Shown: positions 39,833 to 47,423 of the stretch, one piece after another | How positions within the stretch are numbered: the stretch's first letter is position 1 | Layout: each line of letters starts with the position of its first letter | Source: Clostridia bacterium | GTDB taxonomy: Bacteria; Bacillota; Clostridia; Christensenellales; CAG-917 | NCBI GenBank assembly: GCA_017553325.1 | Contig: JAFZMH010000009.1 | Span: 62,001 to 126,000 of the forward strand | DNA: 64,000 nt | Reading direction: 5' to 3' | Program-made: the position numbers and the translations under genes | The notes under the pieces: generated by a model | The model's input: only the letters and a program-made list of their open reading frames with translations | Database searches by the model: none | Told to the model about the DNA's origin: nothing

Positions 39833-40906
39833 ATGGCAGACGCGTTCAAGTATAACGTAGCGGAAGTTATCAAATGCAAATCTTGCGGGGCGGATATGGT
39901 GTTCGACCCCGCTTTGCAAAAACTTAAATGTCCCTATTGCGACATCACCCGCGACATAGAAAAACGCGTTCCGCACATTCGCGATTTTGAAAGCGAAAGA
40001 CGCTCGGGCGGAGTTGCCTTTGACGGTGACACCTACAAGTGCCCGAACTGCGGAGGGGAGAGCGAGATTCACGGCTTTGACACGGCGGTCAAGTGCCCGT
40101 TTTGCGGCGGCACGAACGTCATCAAACTCGAGGATATGAAAGGACTCAAACCCGACAGTCTTCTTCCGTTCGCGCTCACAAAGGAGACCGCGGTGCAGGC
40201 GGGCAGGTCTTGGATAAAGAAGAAATTCTTTGCTCCGAGCAAGCTCAAAAAGAACTTTACCGTCGACAAATTCCACGGCGTCTATATTCCGTCTTTCGCG
40301 TTCAATTCCGACACGTATTCAAAGTATGACGGCAGGTTCGGCGAGGACAGGACGCGTACGGTGCAGACCAAGGACGGTCCAAAGACCGAGCACTACATAG
40401 AGTGGTACCACGTCAGCGGGAATTGGGATAGGTTTTTTGAGAATACTATGGTCGAGGCGTCCACGCAGATAAGGCAGGACGAACTCAACAAAATTCTCCC
40501 GTACGATATGAACAACGCTACGGGCTATTCGCGCGACTTTTTGGCGGGGTTCTCGGCGGAGAGGTACGACACGTCCCTAGACGATTCATTCGGAGTCGCA
40601 AAAGGCGAGATGGACGGCATGATTCGTCAGGAAATCAAAAACCACTACAACCCCGACCATGTTGACTATCTCAACGTCAACACTACGTTCTCGAACGTGA
40701 AATTCCGCTATACGCTCCTTCCGCTTTGGATATGCGGTTACAAATTCAAAGAGAAGATTTACCGCTTCCTCATCAACGCGAGGACGGGCAAGGCAACGGG
40801 CAAAGTGCCCAAATCTCCTGCGAAGATTGCGCTCGTCGTATTCTTTATCCTCGCAATTATCGCCGCGATTGCCGCAATCATCATATTTGGAGGAAACGGA
40901 GAATAA
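39833..40906 (+). CDS. Zinc-ribbon protein with C-terminal membrane anchor
   Basis: 357 residues, starting 3 bases after the SPFH gene, so the two are co-transcribed and likely coupled. N-terminal ribbon CKSCGADMVFDPALQKLKCPYC, second ribbon CPNCGGE...CPFCGG, a ~200-residue soluble domain (FTVDKFHGVYIPSFAFN), and one strong hydrophobic helix at the C-terminus (ALVVFFILAIIAAIAAIIIF) before GGNGE. The architecture matches 'TFIIB-type zinc ribbon-containing protein' entries in Bacillota, whose function is unknown. Confidence 0.88.
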   Translation: MADAFKYNVAEVIKCKSCGADMVFDPALQKLKCPYCDITRDIEKRVPHIRDFESERRSGGVAFDGDTYKCPNCGGESEIHGFDTAVKCPFCGGTNVIKLEDMKGLKPDSLLPFALTKETAVQAGRSWIKKKFFAPSKLKKNFTVDKFHGVYIPSFAFNSDTYSKYDGRFGEDRTRTVQTKDGPKTEHYIEWYHVSGNWDRFFENTMVEASTQIRQDELNKILPYDMNNATGYSRDFLAGFSAERYDTSLDDSFGVAKGEMDGMIRQEIKNHYNPDHVDYLNVNTTFSNVKFRYTLLPLWICGYKFKEKIYRFLINARTGKATGKVPKSPAKIALVVFFILAIIAAIAAIIIFGGNGE

Positions 40907-40963
40907 AACCTTGTGGCAAGGAAATGCCACACCAAACAGATTATTTTTTGGAGGAATAAATAT

Positions 40964-41161
40964 ATGATAACCAAGGATATGCTCATTATCGACATATTGA
41001 ATCAAGAAAAAGCAAACGAACTCGCTCAAATTCTCTTTGAGAGCGGTATGCATTGCCTCGGCTGTCTCGCCGCACACGGTGAAACGCTCGAGCAAGCGGC
41101 GGCTGTGCACGGGATTGATGCCGATGAGCTCGTTGCTCGTCTCAACTCAATCCTTGAGTAA
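40964..41161 (+). CDS. DUF1858 disulfide-redox domain protein
   Basis: 65 residues from the ATG after TTGGAGGAATAAAT. The whole protein is a DUF1858 domain: ITKDMLIIDILNQ, CLGC (the redox-type Cys pair of this family), then a helix ending LVARLNSILE. Such domains accompany hybrid-cluster proteins or stand alone. The spacing (57 bases after the zinc-ribbon gene) allows co-transcription. The stop is directly followed by intergenic element copy A. Confidence 0.9.
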   Translation: MITKDMLIIDILNQEKANELAQILFESGMHCLGCLAAHGETLEQAAAVHGIDADELVARLNSILE

Positions 41162-41271
41162 AGCGCTATTTGGCGAATAACCGCGTCAGCGCACCCTCGC
41201 TGTCAACTCATGTGCGTTCTTGTACATTAGGGTTGTCATCAAGAGTGCGCTTTCTTGTTCTTCATCCAAAC
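41162..41271 (+). repeat. Dispersed intergenic hairpin element, copy A
   Basis: Begins at the first base after the DUF1858 stop. Head box AGCGCTATTTGGCGA, then ACCGCGTCA. Outer stem AGCGCAC (41188-41194) pairs with GTGCGCT (41245-41251); an inner arm ATGT...ACAT lies between. The tail reads TTTCTTGTTCTTCATCCAAAC. Head, inner arm and tail match copies B and C, while the outer stem sequence differs but still pairs. It probably ends the upstream transcript. The rest of the gap to 41362 is AT-rich and holds a short palindrome ATTGCA/TGCAAT at 41271-41287. Confidence 0.8.
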
Positions 41272-41362
41272 ATTGCAGATTTGCAATTCAAGGATTGTGG
41301 AGATTTTATATATTTAATATTTATTTTTTTAATTGCTTCAATATTTTTATAAATAAACACGT

Positions 41363-41869
41363 TTACATTGCTCGGCACAGTAGGCATGCGACTACCGTGC
41401 CGAGTAATGTGCAGAACAAAGATACGGGGATGGCGTAGCGCAGTTTCTTAGTCTTTGAGGAGGAGAAGTAGACCGCGGAAATATAGAATACCGTCTCCGT
41501 CCCTCCTGCGATACAGGCGGCGCAACGGGCGGGGTAGGAGTCGACTCCGCACTCTGCGATAATCTTTTCAAGGAGGGCAATCGTGCCGTTGCCGGAAAGC
41601 GGGACGAGCAGAATGAGTTCCGTTATTTCCTTTGGGATGCCGAGATACGACAGAGGCTTTGACATTAGGTTTGCAAGCATCGAAGACAGCCCGCTCGCGG
41701 CAAACAATTCGACGCCGATAAATATCGTGGCTATGTACGGGAACACCGTTTTTATGAGCGTCAAAGAGTCCCTTGCTCCGTCCAAAAAACAGTCGTAAAC
41801 CTTGACCTTTTTGACGACGCAGACGACAATCAAAAGTATAACGAGCACGGGTAAAACGTATGCGCTCAT
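41363..41869 (-). CDS. spmB: Spore maturation protein B
   Basis: 168 residues. Nucleoside-recognition-domain membrane protein of the SpmB family: MSAYVLPVLVILLIVVCVVKKVKVYDCFLDGA at the N-terminus and LLVPLSGNGTIALLEKII with the conserved PLSGNG box. With SpmA it is needed for full spore-core dehydration in Bacillus. The start overlaps the end of spmA by 4 bases (translational coupling). The last codons contain a strong inverted repeat (41371-41404). Confidence 0.95.
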   Translation of the reverse strand: MSAYVLPVLVILLIVVCVVKKVKVYDCFLDGARDSLTLIKTVFPYIATIFIGVELFAASGLSSMLANLMSKPLSYLGIPKEITELILLVPLSGNGTIALLEKIIAECGVDSYPARCAACIAGGTETVFYISAVYFSSSKTKKLRYAIPVSLFCTLLGTVVACLLCRAM

Positions 41870-42522
41870 ATTGTATTGCCTTTTGTCCTTGTTTTTGCAA
41901 AAAACGGCTTTAATCTGTGCGTTTTTGTGATGTTAACATTGTATTTTGCGGTTTTATTGGGCATTTTTCCATTCTTCAAAGACATGACTTTGCATATCAA
42001 AACTCCCGACAAAGTAGAGATGAAAGTGGCAATCAGCGTGGGAAAGAATATGCTTGCGGAGTTTGCGCTGCCTGCCGCCGCACGGATTGATATTACCGTG
42101 GCGGGGATGAGTTGAATCGAAGTTGCGTTTATGACTATGAGAAGGCACATATTGTCAGTCGCCTTTTCTCCGTCTTGTTGCATTGAGCCGATTGCCTTTA
42201 TCCCCGCGGGGGTTGCCGCTCCGCCCATTCCAAGCATATTCGACGCAAGGTTGACGGAGATCCAGTCGTAGCATTCGTCGCGCTCCTTTTTGAACAATCT
42301 CTTTACCAGCGGGCGCAACAGCCTTGACAGCGCCTTGTCAATACGCGTCTCTTTCATCATTTTGAGCACGCCCAGCCACACCGTATATATCGCCGCAAGT
42401 TTGAGCATCAATAGTATTGCGTTTTTCACACCCGTTATCATCGTAGAAAAAGCCGTCTCGGGCGAGACGATTGTGAGCGTGACAAGCGACGCAAGTGCGA
42501 TGAGCGTAAACGCAACGTTCAT
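41866..42522 (-). CDS. spmA: Spore maturation protein A
   Basis: 218 residues, membrane protein with the SpmA nucleoside-recognition domain: NLASNMLGMGGAATPAGIKA is the family signature, followed by LIVINATSIQLIPATVISIR. It is first in the spmA-spmB pair. It lies downstream of and in the same direction as ade, but a terminator at 42564-42589 separates them. It supports an endospore-forming host. Confidence 0.96.
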   Translation of the reverse strand: MNVAFTLIALASLVTLTIVSPETAFSTMITGVKNAILLMLKLAAIYTVWLGVLKMMKETRIDKALSRLLRPLVKRLFKKERDECYDWISVNLASNMLGMGGAATPAGIKAIGSMQQDGEKATDNMCLLIVINATSIQLIPATVISIRAAAGSANSASIFFPTLIATFISTLSGVLICKVMSLKNGKMPNKTAKYNVNITKTHRLKPFFAKTRTKGNTI

Positions 42523-42563
42523 ACAAAATTTTATTCACGGGGCAAAGTTTTAATGTCGTAAAA

Positions 42564-42589
42564 TAAAAACCCCAACCAAAAGGTTGGGG
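42564..42589 (-). terminator. Terminator of ade
   Basis: Perfect stem CCCCAACC / GGTTGGGG with an AAAA loop (42570-42589). On the minus strand it is followed by GTTTTTATTTT. Confidence 0.9.
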
Positions 42590-42608
42590 AATATATTTGC
42601 GCTTTGAT

Positions 42609-44399
42609 TTATTCGATTATCGGCGGCACGAATCGGAAGGTCCTGCAATCGACTAAGCCTCTGTTTGTCAAGCGGAGTTCAGGCAAGCAGGCGAGAGGAA
42701 TAATCGACATAGTCATAAACGGCGAGGGGAGAGCACACCCCATGTCCTTCCACGCTTGTTCGAGGCGGGAGACGGTCTTGACCATCTCGTCGAGGGGTTT
42801 GTCGCTCATGAGTCCTGCAATCGGGAGCGGGACTTCGCCCAAAATCTTGCCGTTCTTTACGGCAATCATACCGCCGCCGACTTTTATGAGTTCGTTTGCG
42901 GCGAGCAGCATATCTTCGTCGTTTGTGCCGACGACCAGCAGGTTGTGCGCGTCGTGGGACACCGTTTGAGCGAGCGCGCCTTCCTTTATTCCGAAGCCTT
43001 TCAAAAAGCCGTAGCCGCGCGTGCCAGTCTCGTGATGACGCTCAAACACGAACGCCTTCAAGACGTCTTGATTTGCGTCCGATTGCACTTTTCCGTCTTT
43101 GACGGGAAGGGTGGCAAACTTTTCGAGTGTGCTCGTCTTTCCGCCGATAGCTTCTATTACGCGAACCTTGACGCTGTCCCCCGTATGCACGATTTCAAAG
43201 TCTTTGAGCGTGAGCGGGGAAAGGTGTACGGAGTGCGTCGCCGCTTCCGGATAGACGTACGGTTGCCATTTTGCAATCGTCTTGCCGTCCTTGGCTACGA
43301 GATCGCCGTCTATCCACACTTGCGTAACGTGGCACTCGTCGAGGTCGTCGATTAGCACCATATTCGCGCACTTGGACGGGGCGATAGAGCCGAGTTCGTG
43401 GTCGAGTTGGAAGCATTGCGCGACGTTTATCGTCACCATTTGTATCGCTTCGACGGGGTCTATGCCTTCCTCGACAGCGCGCTTGACGATATGGTCGAGG
43501 TGCCCGTGCTCTTGCAAAGTGTGCGGGTGCGTGTCGTCAGAAATGAGGCAGGCAAAGCGGGAGTCGATTTCGTGCTTCGTCACGGACTTGCCGACCTCTT
43601 GAAGGTCGTGCCAAGCGGAGCCTTCGCGGAACATGGCGTACATGCCCAGGCGCATCTTTTCAAGCGCGTCTTCCTCACGCGTGGACTCGTGGCAGCATCT
43701 TACGCCCGATGCGACGTATGCGTTGAGCGCAGAGCCCGTATCTGGGATGGAGAAGTGTCCGGTTGGAATTTTGCCGGGTTTCATGGTTTCGCCGACTATT
43801 GCGTGCGTGCGCTCGTCCGAGTAGATAATACCGGGGAAATTCATCATTTCGCCGAGTCCCGCGCATTCCTTCCAACTCATCATTTCTGCGACCTCCTTCG
43901 GACCTACCGACGCGCCCGTATCTTCGAACCCGGGGACGGCGGGAACGCAGGACGGAGCGGTCAAAATCGCCTTCAAAGGCGTGCGAGCCGCGTCCTCGAG
44001 CATATATCTCACGCCGTCAAGTCCAAGCACGTTGCAAATCTCGTGCGGGTCCATAAACACCGCGCAAGTGCCGTGTGCGACGACTGCCTTGGCATATTCG
44101 CTTGCAGTGAGCATCGAAGATTCGATGTGGATGTGTCCGTCCATAAAAGCAGGGGCAAGATATTGTCCTTTTGCGTCCACAATCTGCGTTTTTTCGCCGA
44201 TTGTATGGGCGCAGTCGCCCACCATGGCAATTCTGCCTTCCGCCACGGCGACGTCAATATTCGGCAAAAGTTCCTTCGTGCAGACGTTGACGAGCGTCGC
44301 GTTTTTGACGACCAAATCGGCGGGTTTTCTGCCCATTGCCACGTCGCAGAGCGTCCTCGACGTCTCCCAAAGCGGTTTCTTGCAAAATTCGTTCACCAT
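42609..44399 (-). CDS. ade: Adenine deaminase
   Basis: 596 residues. Converts adenine to hypoxanthine and ammonia in purine salvage, in the cytoplasm. Start at 44399, where CAGGAGAAAG lies at the right distance; the frame is open 6 codons further. Amidohydrolase signature FMDGHIHIESSM with the metal-binding His pair, then FMDPHEICNVLG, ISDDTHPHTL, and the C-terminal Ade domain with GTRGYGF, VSHDAHNLLVVG and PLPIAGLMSD. Full family length. It has its own promoter and terminator, so it is transcribed alone. Confidence 0.97.
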   Translation of the reverse strand: MVNEFCKKPLWETSRTLCDVAMGRKPADLVVKNATLVNVCTKELLPNIDVAVAEGRIAMVGDCAHTIGEKTQIVDAKGQYLAPAFMDGHIHIESSMLTASEYAKAVVAHGTCAVFMDPHEICNVLGLDGVRYMLEDAARTPLKAILTAPSCVPAVPGFEDTGASVGPKEVAEMMSWKECAGLGEMMNFPGIIYSDERTHAIVGETMKPGKIPTGHFSIPDTGSALNAYVASGVRCCHESTREEDALEKMRLGMYAMFREGSAWHDLQEVGKSVTKHEIDSRFACLISDDTHPHTLQEHGHLDHIVKRAVEEGIDPVEAIQMVTINVAQCFQLDHELGSIAPSKCANMVLIDDLDECHVTQVWIDGDLVAKDGKTIAKWQPYVYPEAATHSVHLSPLTLKDFEIVHTGDSVKVRVIEAIGGKTSTLEKFATLPVKDGKVQSDANQDVLKAFVFERHHETGTRGYGFLKGFGIKEGALAQTVSHDAHNLLVVGTNDEDMLLAANELIKVGGGMIAVKNGKILGEVPLPIAGLMSDKPLDEMVKTVSRLEQAWKDMGCALPSPFMTMSIIPLACLPELRLTNRGLVDCRTFRFVPPIIE

Positions 44400-44429
44400 A
44401 CGCTTTCTCCTGAGCATTTCGTTTTTTTG

Positions 44430-44458
44430 ATTATACCATTTTCCAAAATCTATCGCAA
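44430..44458 (-). promoter_or_regulatory. Promoter of ade
   Basis: Minus strand TTGCGA (complement of 44453-44458), 17-base spacer, perfect TATAAT (complement of 44430-44435). Confidence 0.65.
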
Positions 44459-44472
44459 GCGGATTGGGCGGT

Positions 44473-44492
44473 TTGAAACATTATTGTTTCAA
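44473..44492. promoter_or_regulatory. Palindrome in the divergent ade control region
   Basis: Perfect 8-bp arms TTGAAACA / TGTTTCAA separated by TTAT. It lies just upstream of the ade -35 box and upstream of the promoter of the divergent gene, so a shared operator is plausible. No known regulator site is claimed. Confidence 0.5.
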
Positions 44493-44517
44493 CTTTTGAC
44501 ATATTTGAAAATTTGTG

Positions 44518-44546
44518 TTGTGTGAAACAAAAAGGTGTGTTAAAAT
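44518..44546 (+). promoter_or_regulatory. Promoter of the gene at 44574
   Basis: TTGTGT (44518-44523), 17-base spacer, TAAAAT (44541-44546). A TTGACA at 44496 has no good -10 partner. Confidence 0.4.
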
Positions 44547-44573
44547 TTAGACGAAGTGGCAAAAGGAGTTTGT

Positions 44574-45212
44574 ATGGCAAGGCAAAAGTATGCGTTGGTG
44601 AGGTTCAAGCCGTTTGGCAAAGATTACACCTATTCCTGTGGGGACGACGTCAAAGAGGGCAACGTAGTGCTCGTGGGCGTCGGGGACGGCAAGGAGCAAA
44701 AGCGAGCCGTCGTCACGGAAGTTTGCTACTTTGCCGAGGGCGCGTTGCCGTGTCCCGCCGAGCAAATTCGCGAGATAATCGAGGTCGTGGAAGAAGAGGA
44801 CTACAACGGAGAGTTTTTCGAGGATATGAACGTCCTGTTTGCGCGAGAAGAGCCGAGGCTTATGAATGCGCTTTGGTCGCGCGCGGAGGACTACGACGAA
44901 TACCCGGAGCAACTGCCTCTCTACGGCGACATCGAGCACAAGTACGGTGGCAGAATCACGGTTTTCAAGACGATGACCGAATTTGTGATAAGATATGCCA
45001 TCCGCGATTTTGCAGAGGGGAGATACGTCGCCTACTCGAAAGGCGAGATGCTTGGGATAACCAAGAACTTAAAGTGCGGAATAGACTTTTATATGCGCCA
45101 CAGGGACAAGGTCGGAGACGAGTTTGTAGAGGAACTTTTTGAAAGCCCGACGGTCATCCCCGAAATTTATAACGACACCAATTTTGATGAATACGACGAG
45201 TTTGAAGATTAG
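44574..45212 (+). CDS. Unrecognised acidic protein with a small beta N-terminus
   Basis: 212 residues from the ATG after AAAGGAG. The first ~55 residues (YALVRFKPFGKDYTYSCGDD, then VVLVGVGDGKEQKRAVVTEV) look like a small beta-barrel. They weakly recall the N-terminal DNA-binding part of PriA, where a 'plays as pore/wrapper' sheet precedes VLVPFG-like strands; this is only a resemblance. The middle is strongly acidic, a second globular part follows at ~120-185, and the tail is acidic (DEYDEFED). No membrane segment or signal. It is 18 bases before the esterase gene and probably forms an operon with it. Function unknown. Confidence 0.75.
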   Translation: MARQKYALVRFKPFGKDYTYSCGDDVKEGNVVLVGVGDGKEQKRAVVTEVCYFAEGALPCPAEQIREIIEVVEEEDYNGEFFEDMNVLFAREEPRLMNALWSRAEDYDEYPEQLPLYGDIEHKYGGRITVFKTMTEFVIRYAIRDFAEGRYVAYSKGEMLGITKNLKCGIDFYMRHRDKVGDEFVEELFESPTVIPEIYNDTNFDEYDEFED

Positions 45213-45230
45213 TCGTCGCAGGAGGAAACC

Positions 45231-46139
45231 ATGTCAATGTTAAAGAGCATGTACAACTTGTTGTACAAGTGCACAAACAAATCGCAAAACGAGCCTAAGA
45301 ACGTCTTTTCGGACGTGGAAGTCGAGGTGATAAAGGATATCGCAGTCGATGAGGAAGGTATCTGCACAATCGACCTTTGGACGCCGAAGGAGAGAGCGGA
45401 CAAATTGCCGGTTCTTTTCTATACGCACGGCGGAAGCTTTGTGTCGGGTGGAAAGTATTACGTCCGCGGACTCTCGAAGTGGGTGGCGCAAATGGGCTAT
45501 GCCGTCGTCACCGTCGAGTACGGACTTGCGCCGAAGTATCATCTCTTTGAGCAGTTGAAACAGGTGTCTTCCGCGCTCAACTGGGTGGAGGCAAATGCGG
45601 AGAACTACGGTTTTGACCTCTCGCGCGTTGTGGCGGGCGGAGACAGCGCAGGCGGATACCTTTCCGCAATGACGACCGCGCTCAGTCGTGATAAGGAACT
45701 TCAAAAGAAGTTCGGCGTGGACACGAACATAAGATTCTGCGCAGGGTGGTACAACTGCGCCCTCTACGATTTCAACCTCATGCTCGAAAAGGGCTTCACA
45801 AAGACTCTCGTCAAGATTTTGACGCCGGACGTCCTCGGCGTCAAGTTTAAGGACAGTTTTGCCGTCGAACCAAAAGAGTTTTGGTCAATCACGGACAACA
45901 TCAATGCGGACTTCCCGCCGTGCTGCTTAATCTACTCCAAAAAAGACTCCGTCTGCCCGGGTCAAACCGAAGCGTTCATGAAACGCCTTGACGAACTCGG
46001 CGTGCACTACGAGAGCGCTTTCTCCACCAAGTTCAGTGACAACCACTGCTACAGCCTGAATTGGAAATCTCCTGCTTCGCAGGAAGCGAATGCCCTTGTT
46101 AAAGAGTTCTTGACAAAAATCGCACAGGATCGCGCCTGA
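45231..46139 (+). CDS. Alpha/beta hydrolase, hormone-sensitive-lipase type esterase
   Basis: 302 residues, ribosome binding site GGAGGAAA. HGGSF at His66, nucleophile elbow GGDSAGGY with Ser139, likely partners Asp239 (SKKDSV) and His272 (DNHCYSLNW). Full-length paralogue of the protein at 4478: triad spacing is the same to within two residues. The second Gly of HGGG is Ser here, which is allowed in the family. Its last ~26 bases form one arm of a 17-bp inverted repeat belonging to intergenic element copy D. Confidence 0.9.
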   Translation: MSMLKSMYNLLYKCTNKSQNEPKNVFSDVEVEVIKDIAVDEEGICTIDLWTPKERADKLPVLFYTHGGSFVSGGKYYVRGLSKWVAQMGYAVVTVEYGLAPKYHLFEQLKQVSSALNWVEANAENYGFDLSRVVAGGDSAGGYLSAMTTALSRDKELQKKFGVDTNIRFCAGWYNCALYDFNLMLEKGFTKTLVKILTPDVLGVKFKDSFAVEPKEFWSITDNINADFPPCCLIYSKKDSVCPGQTEAFMKRLDELGVHYESAFSTKFSDNHCYSLNWKSPASQEANALVKEFLTKIAQDRA

Positions 46140-46238
46140 CTTTGTCAGATTTACGTGCACTCGCAGTCACGTACAGCAAGTACGCTCGTGCTCGCGTGCG
46201 CATCTTTCGCGTCATCCATCAATCCTGAGCGATTTTTG
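46114..46238 (+). repeat. Dispersed intergenic element, divergent copy D, with 17-bp inverted repeat
   Basis: Arms CAAAAATCGCACAGGAT (46114-46130) and ATCCTGAGCGATTTTTG (46222-46238) pair with one mismatch. The left arm is inside the esterase gene and its stop lies just beyond. Between them is a second hairpin with CGTAC AGCAA GTACG at its tip. The order (head ending in a TGTCA box, hairpin, then TCATCCATC) resembles copies A-C, but identity is low, so kinship is uncertain. It directly precedes the AT-rich CoiA-like gene. Confidence 0.5.
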
Positions 46239-46262
46239 ATAATATATATTTGTAGCAAAGAT

Positions 46263-47246
46263 ATGGATATTGCAAAAGATAAATATGGGAATAGAGTTCA
46301 TGCCAATGATGCTGTTAAAGGAGAACAGTATTTTTGTCCAATTTGTCATGAAAAAGTAATATTAAAAGCGGGAGAAGTAAATATACATCATTTTGCACAT
46401 GTTTCTGGGTATTCTTGTGATGGTTGGGATTATGATATGTCCGAATGGCATCGCAAAATGCAAGGCTATTTCCCTATAGAGAATCAAGAAGTTATTATTG
46501 AATATAATGGCGTAAAACACAGAGCAGATATATGTGTTAATGATGTTGTCATTGAGTTCCAACACAGTCAAATAACGGCAGATGAGTTTAAAGAAAGAAA
46601 TTCATTTTATTTAAATGCCGGTTATAAACTCGCATGGGTATTTGATTTTAGAGATTATTTTGATTGGGATCAAATTAGTGTTCAAGAAAACAATAATGCA
46701 GAGTATTATAGATGGAAACATCCAATGAGAATATTTAAATTAGCACCAACAATAAGTGATTATTCTCCTAATTTTACTATATGGATTAGTGGTTGTTCTA
46801 TTGACGACCATTACATAAAAAAAATAGTATGGACCGCGAAAGATGAGTTTGGAGACATATCACTCTCAAAATTTATTATTTCTGAAGATAATTACATCGA
46901 TTTAAGAAAATTAACAAATGCAAGTGAATTGTTTTATTCAAAGAATGATTGGTTTAATATTGCATTAGAGGCTTTTAAACAGAATTATAAAAGCGGGTTT
47001 AGTATAAAAGTCAAAGGCGTTAAGGGTCATCCTCAAGGATCATATACATGTCTGAGAACAGGCATATTTGGAGTAATGTCTAAAGATAATAGATGTGAGT
47101 ATTGTAAATATTGTGAGTTTATTTCACATAAAAAGCGAGCAGGAGAAAATTCCTACAACATATATTGTTGTTATCCGAATGTTGTTAGGACGCAACCAGG
47201 CGTAGGCGGAAGCGAGTGTTGTAGTTGTAAAGTGTATGAAATATAG
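46263..47246 (+). CDS. CoiA-like nuclease-domain protein on AT-rich DNA
   Basis: 327 residues. The ATG at 46263 begins MDIAKDKYGN; the frame is open further upstream, but through the copy D repeat. CoiA architecture: a small metal-site-like start YFCPICHEKVILKAG, NIHHFAHVSG, then a PD-(D/E)xK nuclease core HRADICVNDVVIEFQHSQI with Asp and Glu-x-Gln, followed by LAWVFDFRDYF. A Cys-rich C-terminus (CEYCKYC and CCSCKVYEI) may bind zinc. CoiA acts in DNA processing during competence; similar proteins also occur on mobile DNA. Base composition is much more AT-rich than the neighbours and the ribosome binding site is weak, both signs of transfer. Confidence 0.85.
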   Translation: MDIAKDKYGNRVHANDAVKGEQYFCPICHEKVILKAGEVNIHHFAHVSGYSCDGWDYDMSEWHRKMQGYFPIENQEVIIEYNGVKHRADICVNDVVIEFQHSQITADEFKERNSFYLNAGYKLAWVFDFRDYFDWDQISVQENNNAEYYRWKHPMRIFKLAPTISDYSPNFTIWISGCSIDDHYIKKIVWTAKDEFGDISLSKFIISEDNYIDLRKLTNASELFYSKNDWFNIALEAFKQNYKSGFSIKVKGVKGHPQGSYTCLRTGIFGVMSKDNRCEYCKYCEFISHKKRAGENSYNIYCCYPNVVRTQPGVGGSECCSCKVYEI

Positions 47247-47260
47247 AAGTTTAAAAACAA

Positions 47261-47286
47261 AAAAGCACGCTTTATAGAGTGCTTTT
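47261..47286 (+). terminator. Terminator of the CoiA-like gene
   Basis: AAAAGCAC / GTGCTTTT stem around GCTTTATAGA, ending in a short T run, 14 bases after the stop. Confidence 0.8.
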
Positions 47287-47316
47287 AATTTCAATTAGAA
47301 AAACTGTGATTGTTTG

Positions 47317-47423
47317 TATTAGATGCACGAAAACAAAAGAAATCGCACCGCCTAATGTACTGACGTGCATGACGGTGCGTATTTTTTGTAGTTGACAATG
47401 CAGGTCGCCAAATAGCGCGGTTT
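47317..47423 (-). repeat. Dispersed intergenic hairpin element, copy C
   Basis: Directly follows the stop of the M18 peptidase gene in its orientation. On the minus strand: AAACCGCGCTATTTGGCGA head, CCTGCATTGTCAACTACAAA, outer stem CGCACCG / CGGTGCG (complement of 47373-47379 and 47344-47350), inner arms ATGCAC and GTACAT, then ATTTCTTTTGTTTTC and a tail ending in GCATCTAATAC. It shares GTCAACT-CAAAAAATAC with copy B exactly apart from one base. Confidence 0.85.

Noticed and set aside
39037-40276. Long minus-strand frames over the SPFH and zinc-ribbon genes
   Set aside because: They are shadows of Cys/Gly-rich coding on the plus strand; the plus-strand frames have zinc ribbons and ribosome binding sites.
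46155-46262. N-terminal extension of the CoiA-like protein
   Set aside because: The extra 36 codons run through the structured copy D repeat, have no ribosome binding site and do not match CoiA starts.
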